Assembly (NCBI GenBank): GCA_963709775.1
Contig: CAVPXS010000018.1
Location: 62,001-126,000, forward strand
DNA from: Salinimicrobium sp963709775
GTDB lineage: Bacteria > Bacteroidota > Bacteroidia > Flavobacteriales > Flavobacteriaceae
DNA length: 64,000 nucleotides
Reading direction: 5' to 3'
In this document: positions 34,287 through 44,829 of the stretch, piece after piece
Position numbering within the stretch: the first letter of the stretch is position 1
How the letters are laid out: every line of letters starts with the position of its first letter
Translations under genes and position numbers: made by a program
The notes under the pieces: generated by a model
What the model saw: the letters and a program-made list of their open reading frames with translations, nothing else
Database searches by the model: none
What the model was told of the DNA's origin: nothing

Positions 34287-35984
34287 TTAAAACCACTTTT
34301 CTACCTCGTCCAGCTGCAGGGCAGCAATAGGTAGTTTATTCTTTTTTCGCAGACCGTTAAGTTTTTGATGAACCTGGGTAGGTTTATTGTCCTGTAATTT
34401 TGAAACCGTTCCAAATTCATGCATCACGGTGTCTACCCATTCCTGAGGCACTCCTAATTTAATAAAATCTTCAGGCTTTGGAGTGGCAGCTTTCTTCTCT
34501 GGCTTCATTTGCGGGAAGAAAAGTACTTCCTGTATGGATTGCTTGTTGGTGAGGAACATGATCAACCTGTCCATCCCAATACCAAGGCCCGATGATGGCG
34601 GCATTCCGTATTCCAGGGCACGCAAGAAGTCATTGTCAATAAACATTGCCTCATCATCCCCTTTTTCAGACAGCGTTAGTTGCTCCTCAAAGCGGTTTCG
34701 CTGGTCGATAGGATCGTTAAGCTCAGAATAAGCATTGGCGATCTCTTTACCGCAAACCATTAGTTCAAATCTTTCGGTTAATTCAGGGTTTTCGCGGTGC
34801 TCTTTACAAAGCGGGCTCATCTCTTTCGGATAATCTGTAATAAATGTTGGCTGAATAAAGTTGCCTTCACATTTCTCACCAAAGATCTCATCGATAAGCT
34901 TTCCTTTACCCATGGTTTCATCTACTTCGATACCCATGCCTTTGGCAGCCTCAAAAAGTTCTTTTTCAGACTTTCCGGTGATATCGAAATCGGTGAATTT
35001 TTTAATGGCATCGGTCATCGTGATTCGTGCATACGGAGCTTTAAAGTCCACCTGATGCTTTCCGAAGGTAGCCTCTGTAGTGCCATTTACGGCAATTGCA
35101 CAATGCTCCAGCAAATTCTCTGTAAACTCCATCATCCAATTGTAGTCTTTGTAGGCTACATAGATCTCCATGGCAGTGAACTCGGGATTGTGCGTACGAT
35201 CCATACCTTCATTACGGAAGTTCTTTGAGAATTCATATACTCCGTCGAAACCACCTACAATAAGACGTTTTAGGTAGAGTTCGTTTGCGATCCTTAGGTA
35301 AAGTGGAATATCCAGCGCATTGTGATGCGTGATAAACGGCCTTGCAGCTGCTCCCCCCGGAATGGATTGTAAAATGGGCGTTTCAACTTCAAAGTAGCCT
35401 TTGTCGTTAAAAAAGTTACGCATCGCGTTGAACAGCTTCGTTCTTTTTACGAAGATCTCTTTTACCTTTGGGTTTACAGCAAGATCGGCATAACGCTGGC
35501 GGTAACGTAATTCAGGATCATTGAATTCATCAAAAATGTGACCTTCCTTATCGGTCTTTGGAAGCGGAAGAGGTTTTAAAGACTTGCTTAATAGGGTGAA
35601 ATTCTTAACCATTACGGTCTTTTCTCCTACTTGCGTCTTGAAAAGTTCTCCTTCAATTCCTATAAAATCTCCTATATCGAGGAGTTTTTTGTAAATATCG
35701 TTGTACTTGCTTTTATCATCCCCGGTACAGATCTCATCCCGGTTGAAATACACCTGAATCCTTCCGGTGGAATCCTGAATTTCAGCAAATGAAGCTTTTC
35801 CCTGGATCCTTCTCGACATTAACCTGCCGGCGATTACCACCTTCTTGTTTTCTTCAAATTCAGCTTTAATTTCCGAAGTAGTGTGGTCAACGGGATAAAG
35901 AGCTGCGGGATAAGGATCAATATTTAATTTTCGCAGAGAGTCAAGTTTCTCACGACGAATGATTTCCTGTTCAGATAAATGCAT
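34287..35984 (-). CDS. lysS: Lysyl-tRNA synthetase, class II
   Basis: This enzyme charges tRNA-Lys. The 565-residue protein has an OB-fold anticodon domain (VVIAGRLMSRRIQGKASFAEIQD, residues about 50-72). The class II catalytic core has motif 2 (FRNEGMDRTHNPEFTAMEIY, about 256) and motif 3 (GLGIGMDRLIMFLT, about 475). A C-terminal extension of about 65 residues, common in Bacteroidota enzymes, explains the length above 500. A well-formed promoter lies just upstream. The frame is intact. Confidence 0.97.
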   Translation of the reverse strand: MHLSEQEIIRREKLDSLRKLNIDPYPAALYPVDHTTSEIKAEFEENKKVVIAGRLMSRRIQGKASFAEIQDSTGRIQVYFNRDEICTGDDKSKYNDIYKKLLDIGDFIGIEGELFKTQVGEKTVMVKNFTLLSKSLKPLPLPKTDKEGHIFDEFNDPELRYRQRYADLAVNPKVKEIFVKRTKLFNAMRNFFNDKGYFEVETPILQSIPGGAAARPFITHHNALDIPLYLRIANELYLKRLIVGGFDGVYEFSKNFRNEGMDRTHNPEFTAMEIYVAYKDYNWMMEFTENLLEHCAIAVNGTTEATFGKHQVDFKAPYARITMTDAIKKFTDFDITGKSEKELFEAAKGMGIEVDETMGKGKLIDEIFGEKCEGNFIQPTFITDYPKEMSPLCKEHRENPELTERFELMVCGKEIANAYSELNDPIDQRNRFEEQLTLSEKGDDEAMFIDNDFLRALEYGMPPSSGLGIGMDRLIMFLTNKQSIQEVLFFPQMKPEKKAATPKPEDFIKLGVPQEWVDTVMHEFGTVSKLQDNKPTQVHQKLNGLRKKNKLPIAALQLDEVEKWF

Positions 35985-36009
35985 GTTTTTAATTTCAAAT
36001 TTCGACTGG

Positions 36010-36040
36010 CAAAGATACAGACTAATGGGCTACCAATCAA
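36010..36040 (-). promoter_or_regulatory. lysS promoter, TTG-N20-TATCTTTG
   Basis: On the minus strand TTG (36038-36040) is followed after 20 bases by TATCTTTG (36010-36017). Both elements and the spacing fit the Bacteroidota -33/-7 consensus. The lysS ATG is 26 bases from the -7 box. Confidence 0.75.
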
Positions 36041-36102
36041 TTGTTTTTTGGGGGAGAAGCCGTTTACAGGTTGCGGTAAATTTTGATATCTTTGTAATAC
36101 TT

Positions 36103-36258
36103 ATGAGTCTTTGGAGAGTAATATTATCAATTCTTTTTCCACCGCTGGCTGTAATGGACAGAGGCTGTGGGTCTATTTTAATTGTTTTGATCCTTACCCT
36201 TCTGGGATGGATTCCCGGTGTGATCGCAGCTTTGATCATTTTGAATAACAAGAAGTAA
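36103..36258 (+). CDS. YqaE/Pmp3 family small membrane protein
   Basis: This 51-residue peptide has two hydrophobic helices and the family signature SILFPPLAVMDRGCGSILI followed by LLGWIPGVIAALIIL. Pmp3-like proteolipids help membrane potential or stress tolerance in other organisms, though their role in bacteria is unclear. The ATG at 36103 follows a TATCTTTG -7-like box at 36087-36094. It lies between divergent lysS and lipB. Confidence 0.88.
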   Translation: MSLWRVILSILFPPLAVMDRGCGSILIVLILTLLGWIPGVIAALIILNNKK

Positions 36259-36305
36259 TACTAGTCTCACTTCTCGAGCTCATATCTCAATTCTAAACAT
36301 ACGAT

Positions 36306-37004
36306 TTGAATAAGAACATAAATTTTCAGGAATTAGGACTGCGGGATTACAAAGAAATTTGGGAATACCAGGAACAGCTTTTTAAGGAGATCCTCGATCA
36401 AAAAATTTCCAATCGCAGGGAAGGAACTTTAGAAGCTACAAAAAACCACCTTCTCTTTGTAGAGCATCCCCATGTTTATACCCTCGGAAAAAGCGGAGAT
36501 ATTTCCCATCTTTTGATCGATGAGGAACAATTAAAGCAAAAAAATGCCACTTTTTACAAGATCAACAGGGGAGGGGATATTACTTATCACGGCCCCGGAC
36601 AAATAGTGGGATACCCTATACTTGACCTTGAGAATTTCTTTTCAGATATTCATAAATATCTCAGGCTTTTAGAAGAAACTATAATTCTCACTCTAGAGGA
36701 ATACGGAGTTAAAGCCGGCCGCAGTAAAGGGGAAACAGGGGTGTGGTTGGATGCCGAAACTCCTTTTGCCAGGAAAATATGTGCGATGGGCGTTCGTGCC
36801 AGCCGATGGGTAACCATGCACGGTTTTGCATTTAATGTGAATGCAGATCTTGGCTATTTCGACAATATTGTTCCCTGCGGAATAAAAGGTAAAGCGGTTA
36901 CTTCATTAAATGTGGAGCTTGGAGTCAAAGAAGTTCCTGTGGACGAGGTGAAACAAAAACTAAAGAAGCACTTTTCTGCCCTTTTTGAAGCGGAACTGGT
37001 TTAA
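36306..37004 (+). CDS. lipB: Lipoyl(octanoyl) transferase LipB
   Basis: LipB moves the octanoyl group from acyl carrier protein to lipoyl domains of 2-oxoacid dehydrogenases. The 232-residue protein has EHPHVYTLGKSG (near residue 58), NRGGDITYHGPGQIVGYPI (near 86), and the catalytic Lys and Cys regions KICAMGVRASRWVTMHG and IVPCGIKGKAVTSL. The start appears to be TTG at 36306 (NKNINFQELGL), which fits the family N-terminus. No in-frame ATG is nearby. Confidence 0.95.
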   Translation: MNKNINFQELGLRDYKEIWEYQEQLFKEILDQKISNRREGTLEATKNHLLFVEHPHVYTLGKSGDISHLLIDEEQLKQKNATFYKINRGGDITYHGPGQIVGYPILDLENFFSDIHKYLRLLEETIILTLEEYGVKAGRSKGETGVWLDAETPFARKICAMGVRASRWVTMHGFAFNVNADLGYFDNIVPCGIKGKAVTSLNVELGVKEVPVDEVKQKLKKHFSALFEAELV

Positions 37005-37050
37005 GGTTCAAAGTTTAAAGTTTGAGGTTCATGGTTTAAGGTTTCAATAG
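37004..37050. repeat. Low-complexity GTTTAAGGTTC-type direct repeats
   Basis: Several imperfect copies of GTTCAAAGTTTAAAG / GTTTGAGGTTC follow the lipB stop. A similar run lies at 53538-53572 in the rRNA spacer. They look like slipped-strand or dispersed filler repeats and I see no gene in them. Confidence 0.55.
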
Positions 37051-37103
37051 CCACGGATTCACAGATGTAATTTAACTGTTTACTGACGCACTGATCACTC
37101 CTT

Positions 37104-39523
37104 TCACTGCACTTCATAAAGCAGCACTTCATCCTCTTCTCCCTGCACTACGAGTTCTAAAGCTGCGTCACCATCGGCATTATTGAGGTCTATTAATGAA
37201 TTTCCGTAAACCGGGAAGCCATTCAGTAACGTGGCATTGCTGTCAAAAACATACACCTTTTTCGCCTGCAGGTCGGTCACCGATACATAGATCTTATTGT
37301 TGATATAGAAGATTTGCGGCGCACTGTAAAGTCCAAAATCGAGAGTGACCGAGTTTCCTTTAATAGTCAGCTCATTTTCTGAAAGCATCACCAAAGTTTT
37401 TGCGGTGGCGGTGATGCGGGTGTTCTCGGCAAGACCTAGATCTTCCTTTTTAATGCTGCCTCTTTCATTGATTTTGATGATCTGTCCCGAGGTATTCGAT
37501 GAAACGAAATTGCCGTCGTACTCATACCAGTCGTTTTCGGAAAAGTCAAGGTTTTCTTTTACAGGGACCCTGGTTTTTCCGGTGCGGCTTAGAATATTCA
37601 ATTTCCCGGAAGTTTCGGGAATCACGATGTAATCCTTGCGTCCAATCCTAATGTGCTTTGGAGTCTGAGTGATATTTGATCCCGCTTTTGAAAATTGGAA
37701 ACCTTTCACACTTCTGCCTTTTCGATCGTACATGAAAACCTCTTTTCCCTGTACGATCAGGAATCTGTAATCCCTTTTGTTGTCATAGTCAAAAACGGCA
37801 AGCGGCTGCGTGATTTCATCTCTAAACTTCAATGGGAATGGTTTTACAGTATTGCCATCTCGGTCAATCACATGCAGCGCATTTTTGGTGGCGAAGGCGA
37901 GTTGATATCTTCCATTCTTTAGAATATCTACCGTCTGGACGTCCCTAAAATGCGGGAGTCCATCTCCTTTTTCCAATGGATCTTACCTTCGGGAGAGATC
38001 AGGTAAAGCGTATTTTGAACATCCTGAACAACTATATCCATGCCGTTAGTGCGGTGATTTTTGAAGAAAACCGGGGGAGAGTTCAAAGCAGCTCCCAGTT
38101 TAATTGCGGCAGCCCGGGAAGTTGGTTTTTCAGTCTTTAAGGCTGCGCTTTTAGCAAGGATACTGTGCAGGTGCGCAAAATTATCCTGATAGATATATTG
38201 AATTGCCGCAATAGGAAAGTTTGTATAGTCCAGTCCATTCGATGTGTCTTCATCGATTGCCTGGTTGTTCCTCACTATCAAAAGGGATGATTCTGAACTT
38301 AGATTTTCTGAAGAAGCCTTATAAGCTTCAGAATTTGCCAAAACCAGTTCATCCTGAACGGCTGTCATCACCTCTTTTAATGCTTCGGAAGTTTTCGCGA
38401 ACAAAATATAACTGTCCAAAAAGGTGAAAAAATGAAGCTCTTCCGGATTCAGCAGTGGCTGAAGCATTTTTTGAAAAGCATTGGAGTTGGGATATTCATA
38501 AACTGGTATTCCGCGGAATTCTTCTGTTGGCTTAAGCTCAAAACTTAAAGAATTTCGGGCACTTTCGGGTTCATTAGCATGAACAGCAAATACAAAACCT
38601 TCAGAAAGCTGAATTATTCCTGCTTCACTGGCTGTTTCGAGAAGGGAAAGTTCATCAGAAAAAGGTTCAGTTTTACTACCTCTCAAAAAGGTCAAATTAT
38701 TATTTAGTTTTTTAAAATTTTTAAAAGAGATCGAGGTGAACCCTTTGCTGTTTACAGGAGTGATATTTGCAAGATTATTTTTGGCAGTTCCTGCTTCTTT
38801 AAATACGTTTATTAGTCGGGGAATGGAATCTGAGGCAACTGTGATACCATTAAGGCTAATGTCGGTTTGTGAAATGTCTGTATCCAGGACAGTCCATTTG
38901 CTGAAGTTCGAAAATCTGACAGGGAAGATGTCTTTAAGAAAGAAAGGCGCTTTTTCAGAATTGAAAAACAGAGAAGTTTTTTTAGGGGAAGCAGCTTTAA
39001 ATGCGGTTTCAAGATCTGGGTCCCAACTGTGGCTGCCTTTAGAAGCCTCTTTTAGCAACTGTAGCGAGCTACTTAACAGGCTAACGCTGTCTATACGTGT
39101 CGAATAAGCGATGTTGTCTTCGAGGGTATATTTTTTTATTTCAAGATCGTCGGAATTTATGGTCTCTACCTGCCGGTTGGGTATGGAGTCCAGGTTCAAT
39201 GGTTTTAGCTCATCCTCACTAATGAAAAGGAAGTCGAAAGATTCTTCTCCTTTGGGATTGAGAATAAGAAGAGCTTCTTTTTTGTGTGGAAAAAATTTTA
39301 ATATTTCAAGCCTCTGCTCCATATCCTTATAAAAGGAATGGTTGGAATTTAGCTTTAGAAAATCATTATTCTGAAGATTGCTGAAGAACAGATCGGGATT
39401 TTGCATTTGAAGGATGACCGCTGGCTCCTTTGGTAAAAAATCTGTAAGTGCATTTGCAGTAGGGCGATCATCGGCACAAGAAATTAAAAGTGAGATGAGG
39501 CAAATTGCTATTATCTTCTTCAT
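37104..39523 (-). pseudogene. Large lipoprotein with DUF3352-like body and C-terminal propeller-like part, one frameshift as read
   Basis: A lipoprotein signal (MKKIIAICLISLLISC) precedes a body of about 490 residues with no motif I can name firmly. The C-terminal 300 residues have repeated blades such as GNTLYLISPEGKIHW, ALHVIDRDGNTVKPFPLKF and KVYVFDSNATLLNGFPVYG, typical of PQQ/VCBS-like beta-propellers. The frame stops at about 37928 in ILGTSRR. One more G in the G run at about 37947 gives ILGDVQTVDILKNGRYQLAF and a single 806-residue protein; corrected length is 2421 bases. It lies 23 bases after rnhB and is probably cotranscribed. Confidence 0.8.
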
Positions 39524-39546
39524 GGGAAGGTTTAAGTGAAAAATTT

Positions 39547-40146
39547 TTAAAGGGAAAGCTCCAATTGTTCCGGGAGGAGTTTAAAGCTTTTACGATGGTA
39601 TTTTGTTACTCCATATTTCTTTATGGCTTCGCGATGTTCTACAGTAGGGTAACCTTTATTCTGTTTCCAGTTGTACATTGGATATTCCTCGTGGATCTTG
39701 ATCATGAATTCATCCCTGTATGTCTTTGCCAGGATTGAGGCGGCCGCAATGCTCAAAAATTTCCCATCTCCTTTAATTATACATTCGTGCGGCACTTCAC
39801 GATAGGTTTTAAATCTATTGCCATCAACAATAATAAATTCGGGAACAGGATCAAGATTGTCGATACATTTATGCATCGCCAGAATGGAAGCATTTAAAAT
39901 ATTGATCTCATCGATCTCCTCCATATATATGTGTTGCACCGAATAACATACAGCCTTCTCCTTGATTATTCCCTGGAGTTTACTTCTTGAAATAGAGTTG
40001 AGCTGCTTTGAGTCATTGATAAGTTTGTTTCGAAACCTTGCGGGCAGGATCACTGCCGCTGCTGTAACAGGTCCTGCCAGGCAGCCTCTCCCGGCTTCGT
40101 CTGTGCCGCACTCCAATGGTAATTTTGAGAAACTTTTTGCTAACAT
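39547..40146 (-). CDS. rnhB: Ribonuclease HII
   Basis: RNase HII removes RNA from RNA-DNA hybrids, including single misincorporated ribonucleotides. The 199-residue protein has the catalytic signature GTDEAGRGCLAGPVTAAAV (Asp and Glu near residues 16-17). It also has FIIVDGNRF (near 108) and the metal-binding Asp after SIAAASILAKTYRDEFM. The GRG substrate-binding motif is intact. Upstream is the SusC-type gene, divergent. Confidence 0.96.
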   Translation of the reverse strand: MLAKSFSKLPLECGTDEAGRGCLAGPVTAAAVILPARFRNKLINDSKQLNSISRSKLQGIIKEKAVCYSVQHIYMEEIDEINILNASILAMHKCIDNLDPVPEFIIVDGNRFKTYREVPHECIIKGDGKFLSIAAASILAKTYRDEFMIKIHEEYPMYNWKQNKGYPTVEHREAIKKYGVTKYHRKSFKLLPEQLELSL

Positions 40147-40385
40147 GTTGTTAAGTTGCTGTAGGGTAATACTTTAATTAGGATGTGGAAAATATTTCCG
40201 GCAATACAAAAATAGGAAATAAGTGCAGTCCCAAAAATAAGGGGTGGAGAAAAGGTTGTTTAAAATTATACACTTTAAAATTTATTGTTTTATTCCTTTA
40301 AAAATTCAGCAATTTAGGTAGTTCTGGTAGTATCCGGGTCTCTTTTCTATCAAAATGGTTGTGAACAATCTTGGCAATCAATAAA

Positions 40386-40413
40386 CTTGTTAAATCTTTA
40401 ACAAGTAAGTTTG
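40386..40413 (+). promoter_or_regulatory. Inverted repeat and -7 box upstream of the SusC gene
   Basis: CTTGTTAAA-TC-TTTAACAAG (40386-40405) is a perfect 9+2+9 inverted repeat. It directly abuts TAAGTTTG (40406-40413), an exact -7 match. A regulator bound here would sit across the promoter spacer. TTG within the left arm is 16 bases from the -7 box, short of the usual 19-21. Confidence 0.6.
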
Positions 40414-40482
40414 TGTCATTGTCTTGTTTTATTAAGATTTTATTACCATTTTTGGCACTGGCTAATTCAAATAATTCATAAA

Positions 40483-43429
40483 ATGAAAAGAAAATTAAGT
40501 GGAATTCTAACACTCTTGTTAGTGTTAGTTGTGCAAATTGCCTTTGCACAAGAATCAAAAACAATTACCGGGACGGTTACCGGGCCCTCGGGCACTCCTC
40601 TTCCAGGAGTGAATGTTATTGTCAAAAATAGCACACGGGGAACTCAAACCGATTTTGACGGCTTTTACAGCATTGTGGTTAATGATGGAGAAATACTTAG
40701 GTTTTCCTATTTAGGCTTTGAAGATGCAGAGCATTTAATTGATGAAAATACCATAACTAGAATTGATGTGCAATTAACAGAAGATGCATCTGAACTTGAA
40801 GAGGTTGTGGTGGTTGCATACGGAACCCAGAAAAGGGGTGCCATTGTGGGATCTGTATCTTCAGTTACGGCAGAATCGATTGAGGATGTGCCAATCGCTT
40901 CTTTTGATCAAGTATTGAAAGGACAGGCTCCTGGTCTTCACGTTATTTCTGGATCTGGACAACCTGGAAGCGCTGCTAAGGTGCGTATTCGTGGTACCCA
41001 CTCCATAAACGGGGGTAGTGCACCTCTTTATATTTTGGATGGAGTGCCAATTACTGAGTCCGATTTTGCAACGTTAAACCCTAATGATTTTGAAAGCATT
41101 TCTGTTTTAAAAGATGCTGCTTCAACTTCCATTTACGGGTCGCGTGGATCTTCAGGGGTTATTGTTATTACTACTAAGAGTGGTAATTACGAAACTCCGA
41201 CCTCAATCCGATACACTACCCAGTTTGGTTTGTCTGAAATAGGTCAGAAAAGATTTGAATTAATGAATGCGCCTCAAAAGATGATTTTTGAGAATATTCT
41301 TGATCCTGGAACCTGGACTGATGTTGATATTGCAACTGCTGAGACTACAGACTGGAGTGACCTTTTCTTTAGAACAGGAATTACAAAAACTCATAACTTA
41401 GCAATAAGTGGAGGTGGAGAAAAAACCAGATTTTATACCTCTGGTGCTTATTATGATCAGGAAGGTATTGGGTTAAGATCGAACCTTCAGAGGTTTACAT
41501 ATAGGATCAACGTTGATCATAAAGCTTCAGATCGAGTTACCATTGGTGGTAATATGCAAATGGGTTACTCTAAATCAAACTTCATTAGTTCTGAAGGTGC
41601 CATTAACTTAAATAACCCTTTTGCGGCTGCATATCTTTCGCTTCCTTATACTCCTGCTTATCGTGAGGATGGATACTATAATGTAGGTCCTGGTTTGGTT
41701 GGGGGTAACGCACTTGAGAATCTTAACCGTAATATCGAGTAAAGAGTCTAATTTAAAATTATTAGCTAATTTTAATGCTGATGTTGAGGTAGTTAAAAAT
41801 GTTACTGCAGGTGTGCAATTAGGTCTAGATTATATTGGGAGGACTACTGAGTCTGCCTTAGGACCTGAAACCTATATTGGTCAAAACAGTGGGCAATTAG
41901 GAGATCTTGGAAGATATAGTTATGGAACTAATTATGAAGCGAACATAAATGTTGTGTCATCTCTTCGATATGACAATCAATTCTCTGAATTACATGGTTT
42001 ATCTGTTGGATTATTTACAGAATACTATAAGTATCACTTCCAAAGTGGCTCATATTCCGGTTTTGGAATTAATCCAAAATTGGTGGGGTATGCTACAGGT
42101 GTAACTCCAGGAAATGCGACTAATGGCTTTATACCTACTGTTGGTGGTGGTGTGGCTGAATTGGGTCTTTTCTCATATTTTGGAAATGTAAAATATAATT
42201 ATGCCGAAAAGTATTACCTTGATTTAACTGCAAGAAGAGATGCTTCTTCAAGATTCTCTGATGCTAATAAATGGGGAACATTTTGGGCTGTAGGTGCTTC
42301 ATGGAATATATCTAAAGAGGTATTTATGGAAGATGTAGAATGGGTGAATGACTTAAAATTGAGAGGTAGTTACGGTACTACAGGTAACCAGGAAGGAATT
42401 GGAGCATTTCAGGATGAAGGGCTTTATTCAACCACTTCATATAATGGAATACCCGGAATTATTGTTTCTACTATAGGTAACGATCAATTGAAATGGGAGG
42501 AATCTGCAAAACTTGATATTGGTTTGGATTTTGATCTTTTCAACGGTAGATTAGTTGGTGCTGTAGATTACTACGTGGAAAATATCAGCGATCTCTTTAT
42601 TAACCAGTCTCTTTCGGCCTCATCAGGTTTCGCTTCAATCGATGCCAATGCAGGAGAAATGAGAAACAGAGGATGGGATGGGTTCCTGAGAGGACATATT
42701 TTACGTACTCCAGACTACGGATTTAGCCTACATGGTAATTTCAACTACAACGAAAATGAAATCGTAGATCTTGGACAGGAATCAGAATACGAATTGGGAA
42801 CATCGATTATTAGAGAAGGTCTTCCATTTGGATCTCACTATATAGTTGGATGGGCTGGGGTGAATCCTGCTACAGGAGCGCCTTTGTACTATGATGGAGA
42901 TGGAAACATTACATCTGTTTACAGTGAAGAAAACAGTACAGCTCAATGGGGAAGTTATGAGCCAGTTTGGACAGGTGGTTTTGGAGGAGAAGCAAGGTAT
43001 AAAGGCTTTAGTGTTTCTGCACTCTTTACATTTGCAGAGGATTACTTCAGGTTTAACAACCAGTCCTTTTTCCAGGAAAACATTAACTTTAATGCTTACA
43101 ACTTATCCACTGAGATGCTAACTATTTGGCAACAGCCGGGGCAGATCACCGATATTCAGGGAGCAGCTTACAACAGAGAATTTTCTTCTAAAGATATTGA
43201 AGATGCTTCCTATACCAGGTTGACAAATCTTACAGTGGCATATAATCTTCCTGCAGAATATTTAGAGAATGTTTCCTTATTTGAAGGAATAAGGATCTTT
43301 GCTCAGGGACAGAATTTATATACCTGGACTAATTTTACAGGATTTGATCCTGAAGATGACAACAACCTTGCATCATACGAATATCCTACGCCGAGAACTA
43401 TCACTTTTGGTGTTGATTTAACTTTTTAA
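40483..43429 (+). pseudogene. SusC/RagA-family TonB-linked outer-membrane receptor, one frameshift as read
   Basis: This outer-membrane importer works with SusD-type lipoproteins for glycans or peptides. It has a signal peptide (GILTLLLVLVVQIAFAQ) and a carboxypeptidase-like domain (TGTVTGPSGTPLPGVNVIV). The plug carries the SusC signature (YGSRGSSGVIVITTKSG), and a 22-strand type barrel follows. The frame breaks at about 41733. Removing one base there joins NLNRN to SSKESNLKLLANFNADVEV. Corrected length is 2946 bases, 981 residues. The start is ATG 40483, followed by MKRKLSG. SusD follows after ten bases. Confidence 0.92.
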
Positions 43430-43439
43430 TTAGAAGACT

Positions 43440-44813
43440 ATGAAAAACATAAGATTATATTTTCTTTTTGCTTCCCTTTTGTTAGCATGGGGCTGCGAAG
43501 ATGCAATAGATGTGGAACCGGCTGATGAGATTGTCGAATCCAATGCGATTACTAATGTTAGCGAGGCTGGTGAGGCCGTTATCGGGGTATATGCCACTTT
43601 AACCAAGACCAGTGCTATCTATTGGAATGCACTCTTTACTGATGAACTTGTAATTGCCGATGGAAATAATGGACAGGGAATTCAAACTCACACATGGTCT
43701 ATTACTTCTGGTAATGGTGAAGCTGCAGGTATCTATGCTGGATATAGTACCACAATTAACCGAGCCAACAGAGTTTTAGCTGCAATTGAAGGCCTAAATC
43801 CTGAAACTGACGCTGATGCAGCTTTGTTAGACAGGTATAAAGGTGAACTATTAGCTATTCGGGCCTGGGCACATTTTTCTATGGCTGTTTATTTCACCCC
43901 AGATTTGGGTGATCCTGGTTCTCTTTCAGTTCCTTATGTAGATTACGTTGTAACACTTCAAACTCCTAATAGAAATACCTGGGGAGAAGTGCAGGAGGGG
44001 ATAAATGCAGATTTGGATGCTGCCGAAAGTTTGATCCCTAATTCATATGACGAAGTGTATTTTTTCACTGTTGATGCCATAACTGCTCTTAGGTCTAGAT
44101 TTGCATTGTATACAGGAGATTATGACGCAGCAATTACGTATTCAACGGAACTTATTGATAAATATTCTCTACCTTCTATTGAAGAATATCCTTTGATCTG
44201 GACAGATGAAATAATTGAGGGACAAATCCTTAAATTGGCAAGAGTAACTGGAGATGGTGCTATAGGGCAATTATTTAACCCAAGCCCTGCATTGACTTAT
44301 TTTAACCCTTCTGAAAAGATATTGGAAGCTTATCAGGAAGATGATATTCGTGAAGATGTTTATTTCGATGACAGAAATCGTATTATGAAATATCCGGGTA
44401 CAGTAGCTGAGATAGGTTTAAATGATATAAAAGTTTTTAGAGTATCAGAACAGTATTTAATTAGAGCTGAGGCTTACTTACGAAAAAGTTCTCCAAATGT
44501 GGAGGCGGCCGAAGCTGACTATAATGCTTTGAGAACTAAACGTATTGTGGATTATTCAAATGTTAATTTCACGACTGCCGGTGCTGCTACCTCGCTTGTT
44601 ATGGAAGAAAGATTCCGTGAGTTAGCTTACGAAGGACACAGGTTCCTTGATCTAAAAAGAACAGATTCCCCTGTTGACCGTCTTGCAGTAGATTGTGAAG
44701 ATTTAGCTGCAGATGCATGTTTCCTTGAAGCATCAAGTAATTTGTGGGCACTTCCTATTCCTCAAAGTGAAATCTTTGTGAATGATGAAATGGTACAAAA
44801 CCCAGGCTATTAA
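43440..44813 (+). CDS. SusD/RagB-family nutrient-binding outer-membrane lipoprotein
   Basis: The 457-residue protein has a lipobox (LLLAWGC near residue 19) followed by acidic residues (CEDAIDVE). This pattern is linked with surface display in this phylum. The TPR-like helices and the C-terminal SusD signature (RLRTKR-like ALRTKRIVDYSN, VMEERFRELAYEGHRFLDLKR, LWALPIPQSE) are present. It caps the preceding SusC channel. No carbohydrate-active enzyme is adjacent, so substrate cannot be assigned. Confidence 0.95.
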   Translation: MKNIRLYFLFASLLLAWGCEDAIDVEPADEIVESNAITNVSEAGEAVIGVYATLTKTSAIYWNALFTDELVIADGNNGQGIQTHTWSITSGNGEAAGIYAGYSTTINRANRVLAAIEGLNPETDADAALLDRYKGELLAIRAWAHFSMAVYFTPDLGDPGSLSVPYVDYVVTLQTPNRNTWGEVQEGINADLDAAESLIPNSYDEVYFFTVDAITALRSRFALYTGDYDAAITYSTELIDKYSLPSIEEYPLIWTDEIIEGQILKLARVTGDGAIGQLFNPSPALTYFNPSEKILEAYQEDDIREDVYFDDRNRIMKYPGTVAEIGLNDIKVFRVSEQYLIRAEAYLRKSSPNVEAAEADYNALRTKRIVDYSNVNFTTAGAATSLVMEERFRELAYEGHRFLDLKRTDSPVDRLAVDCEDLAADACFLEASSNLWALPIPQSEIFVNDEMVQNPGY

Positions 44814-44829
44814 TTAAAAGAAATTAAAA

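Noticed and set aside
40411..40482. Longer N-terminus for the SusC protein from an ATG at 40411
   Set aside because: The ATG overlaps the promoter region, and the natural signal peptide starts at 40483 with MKRKLSG.
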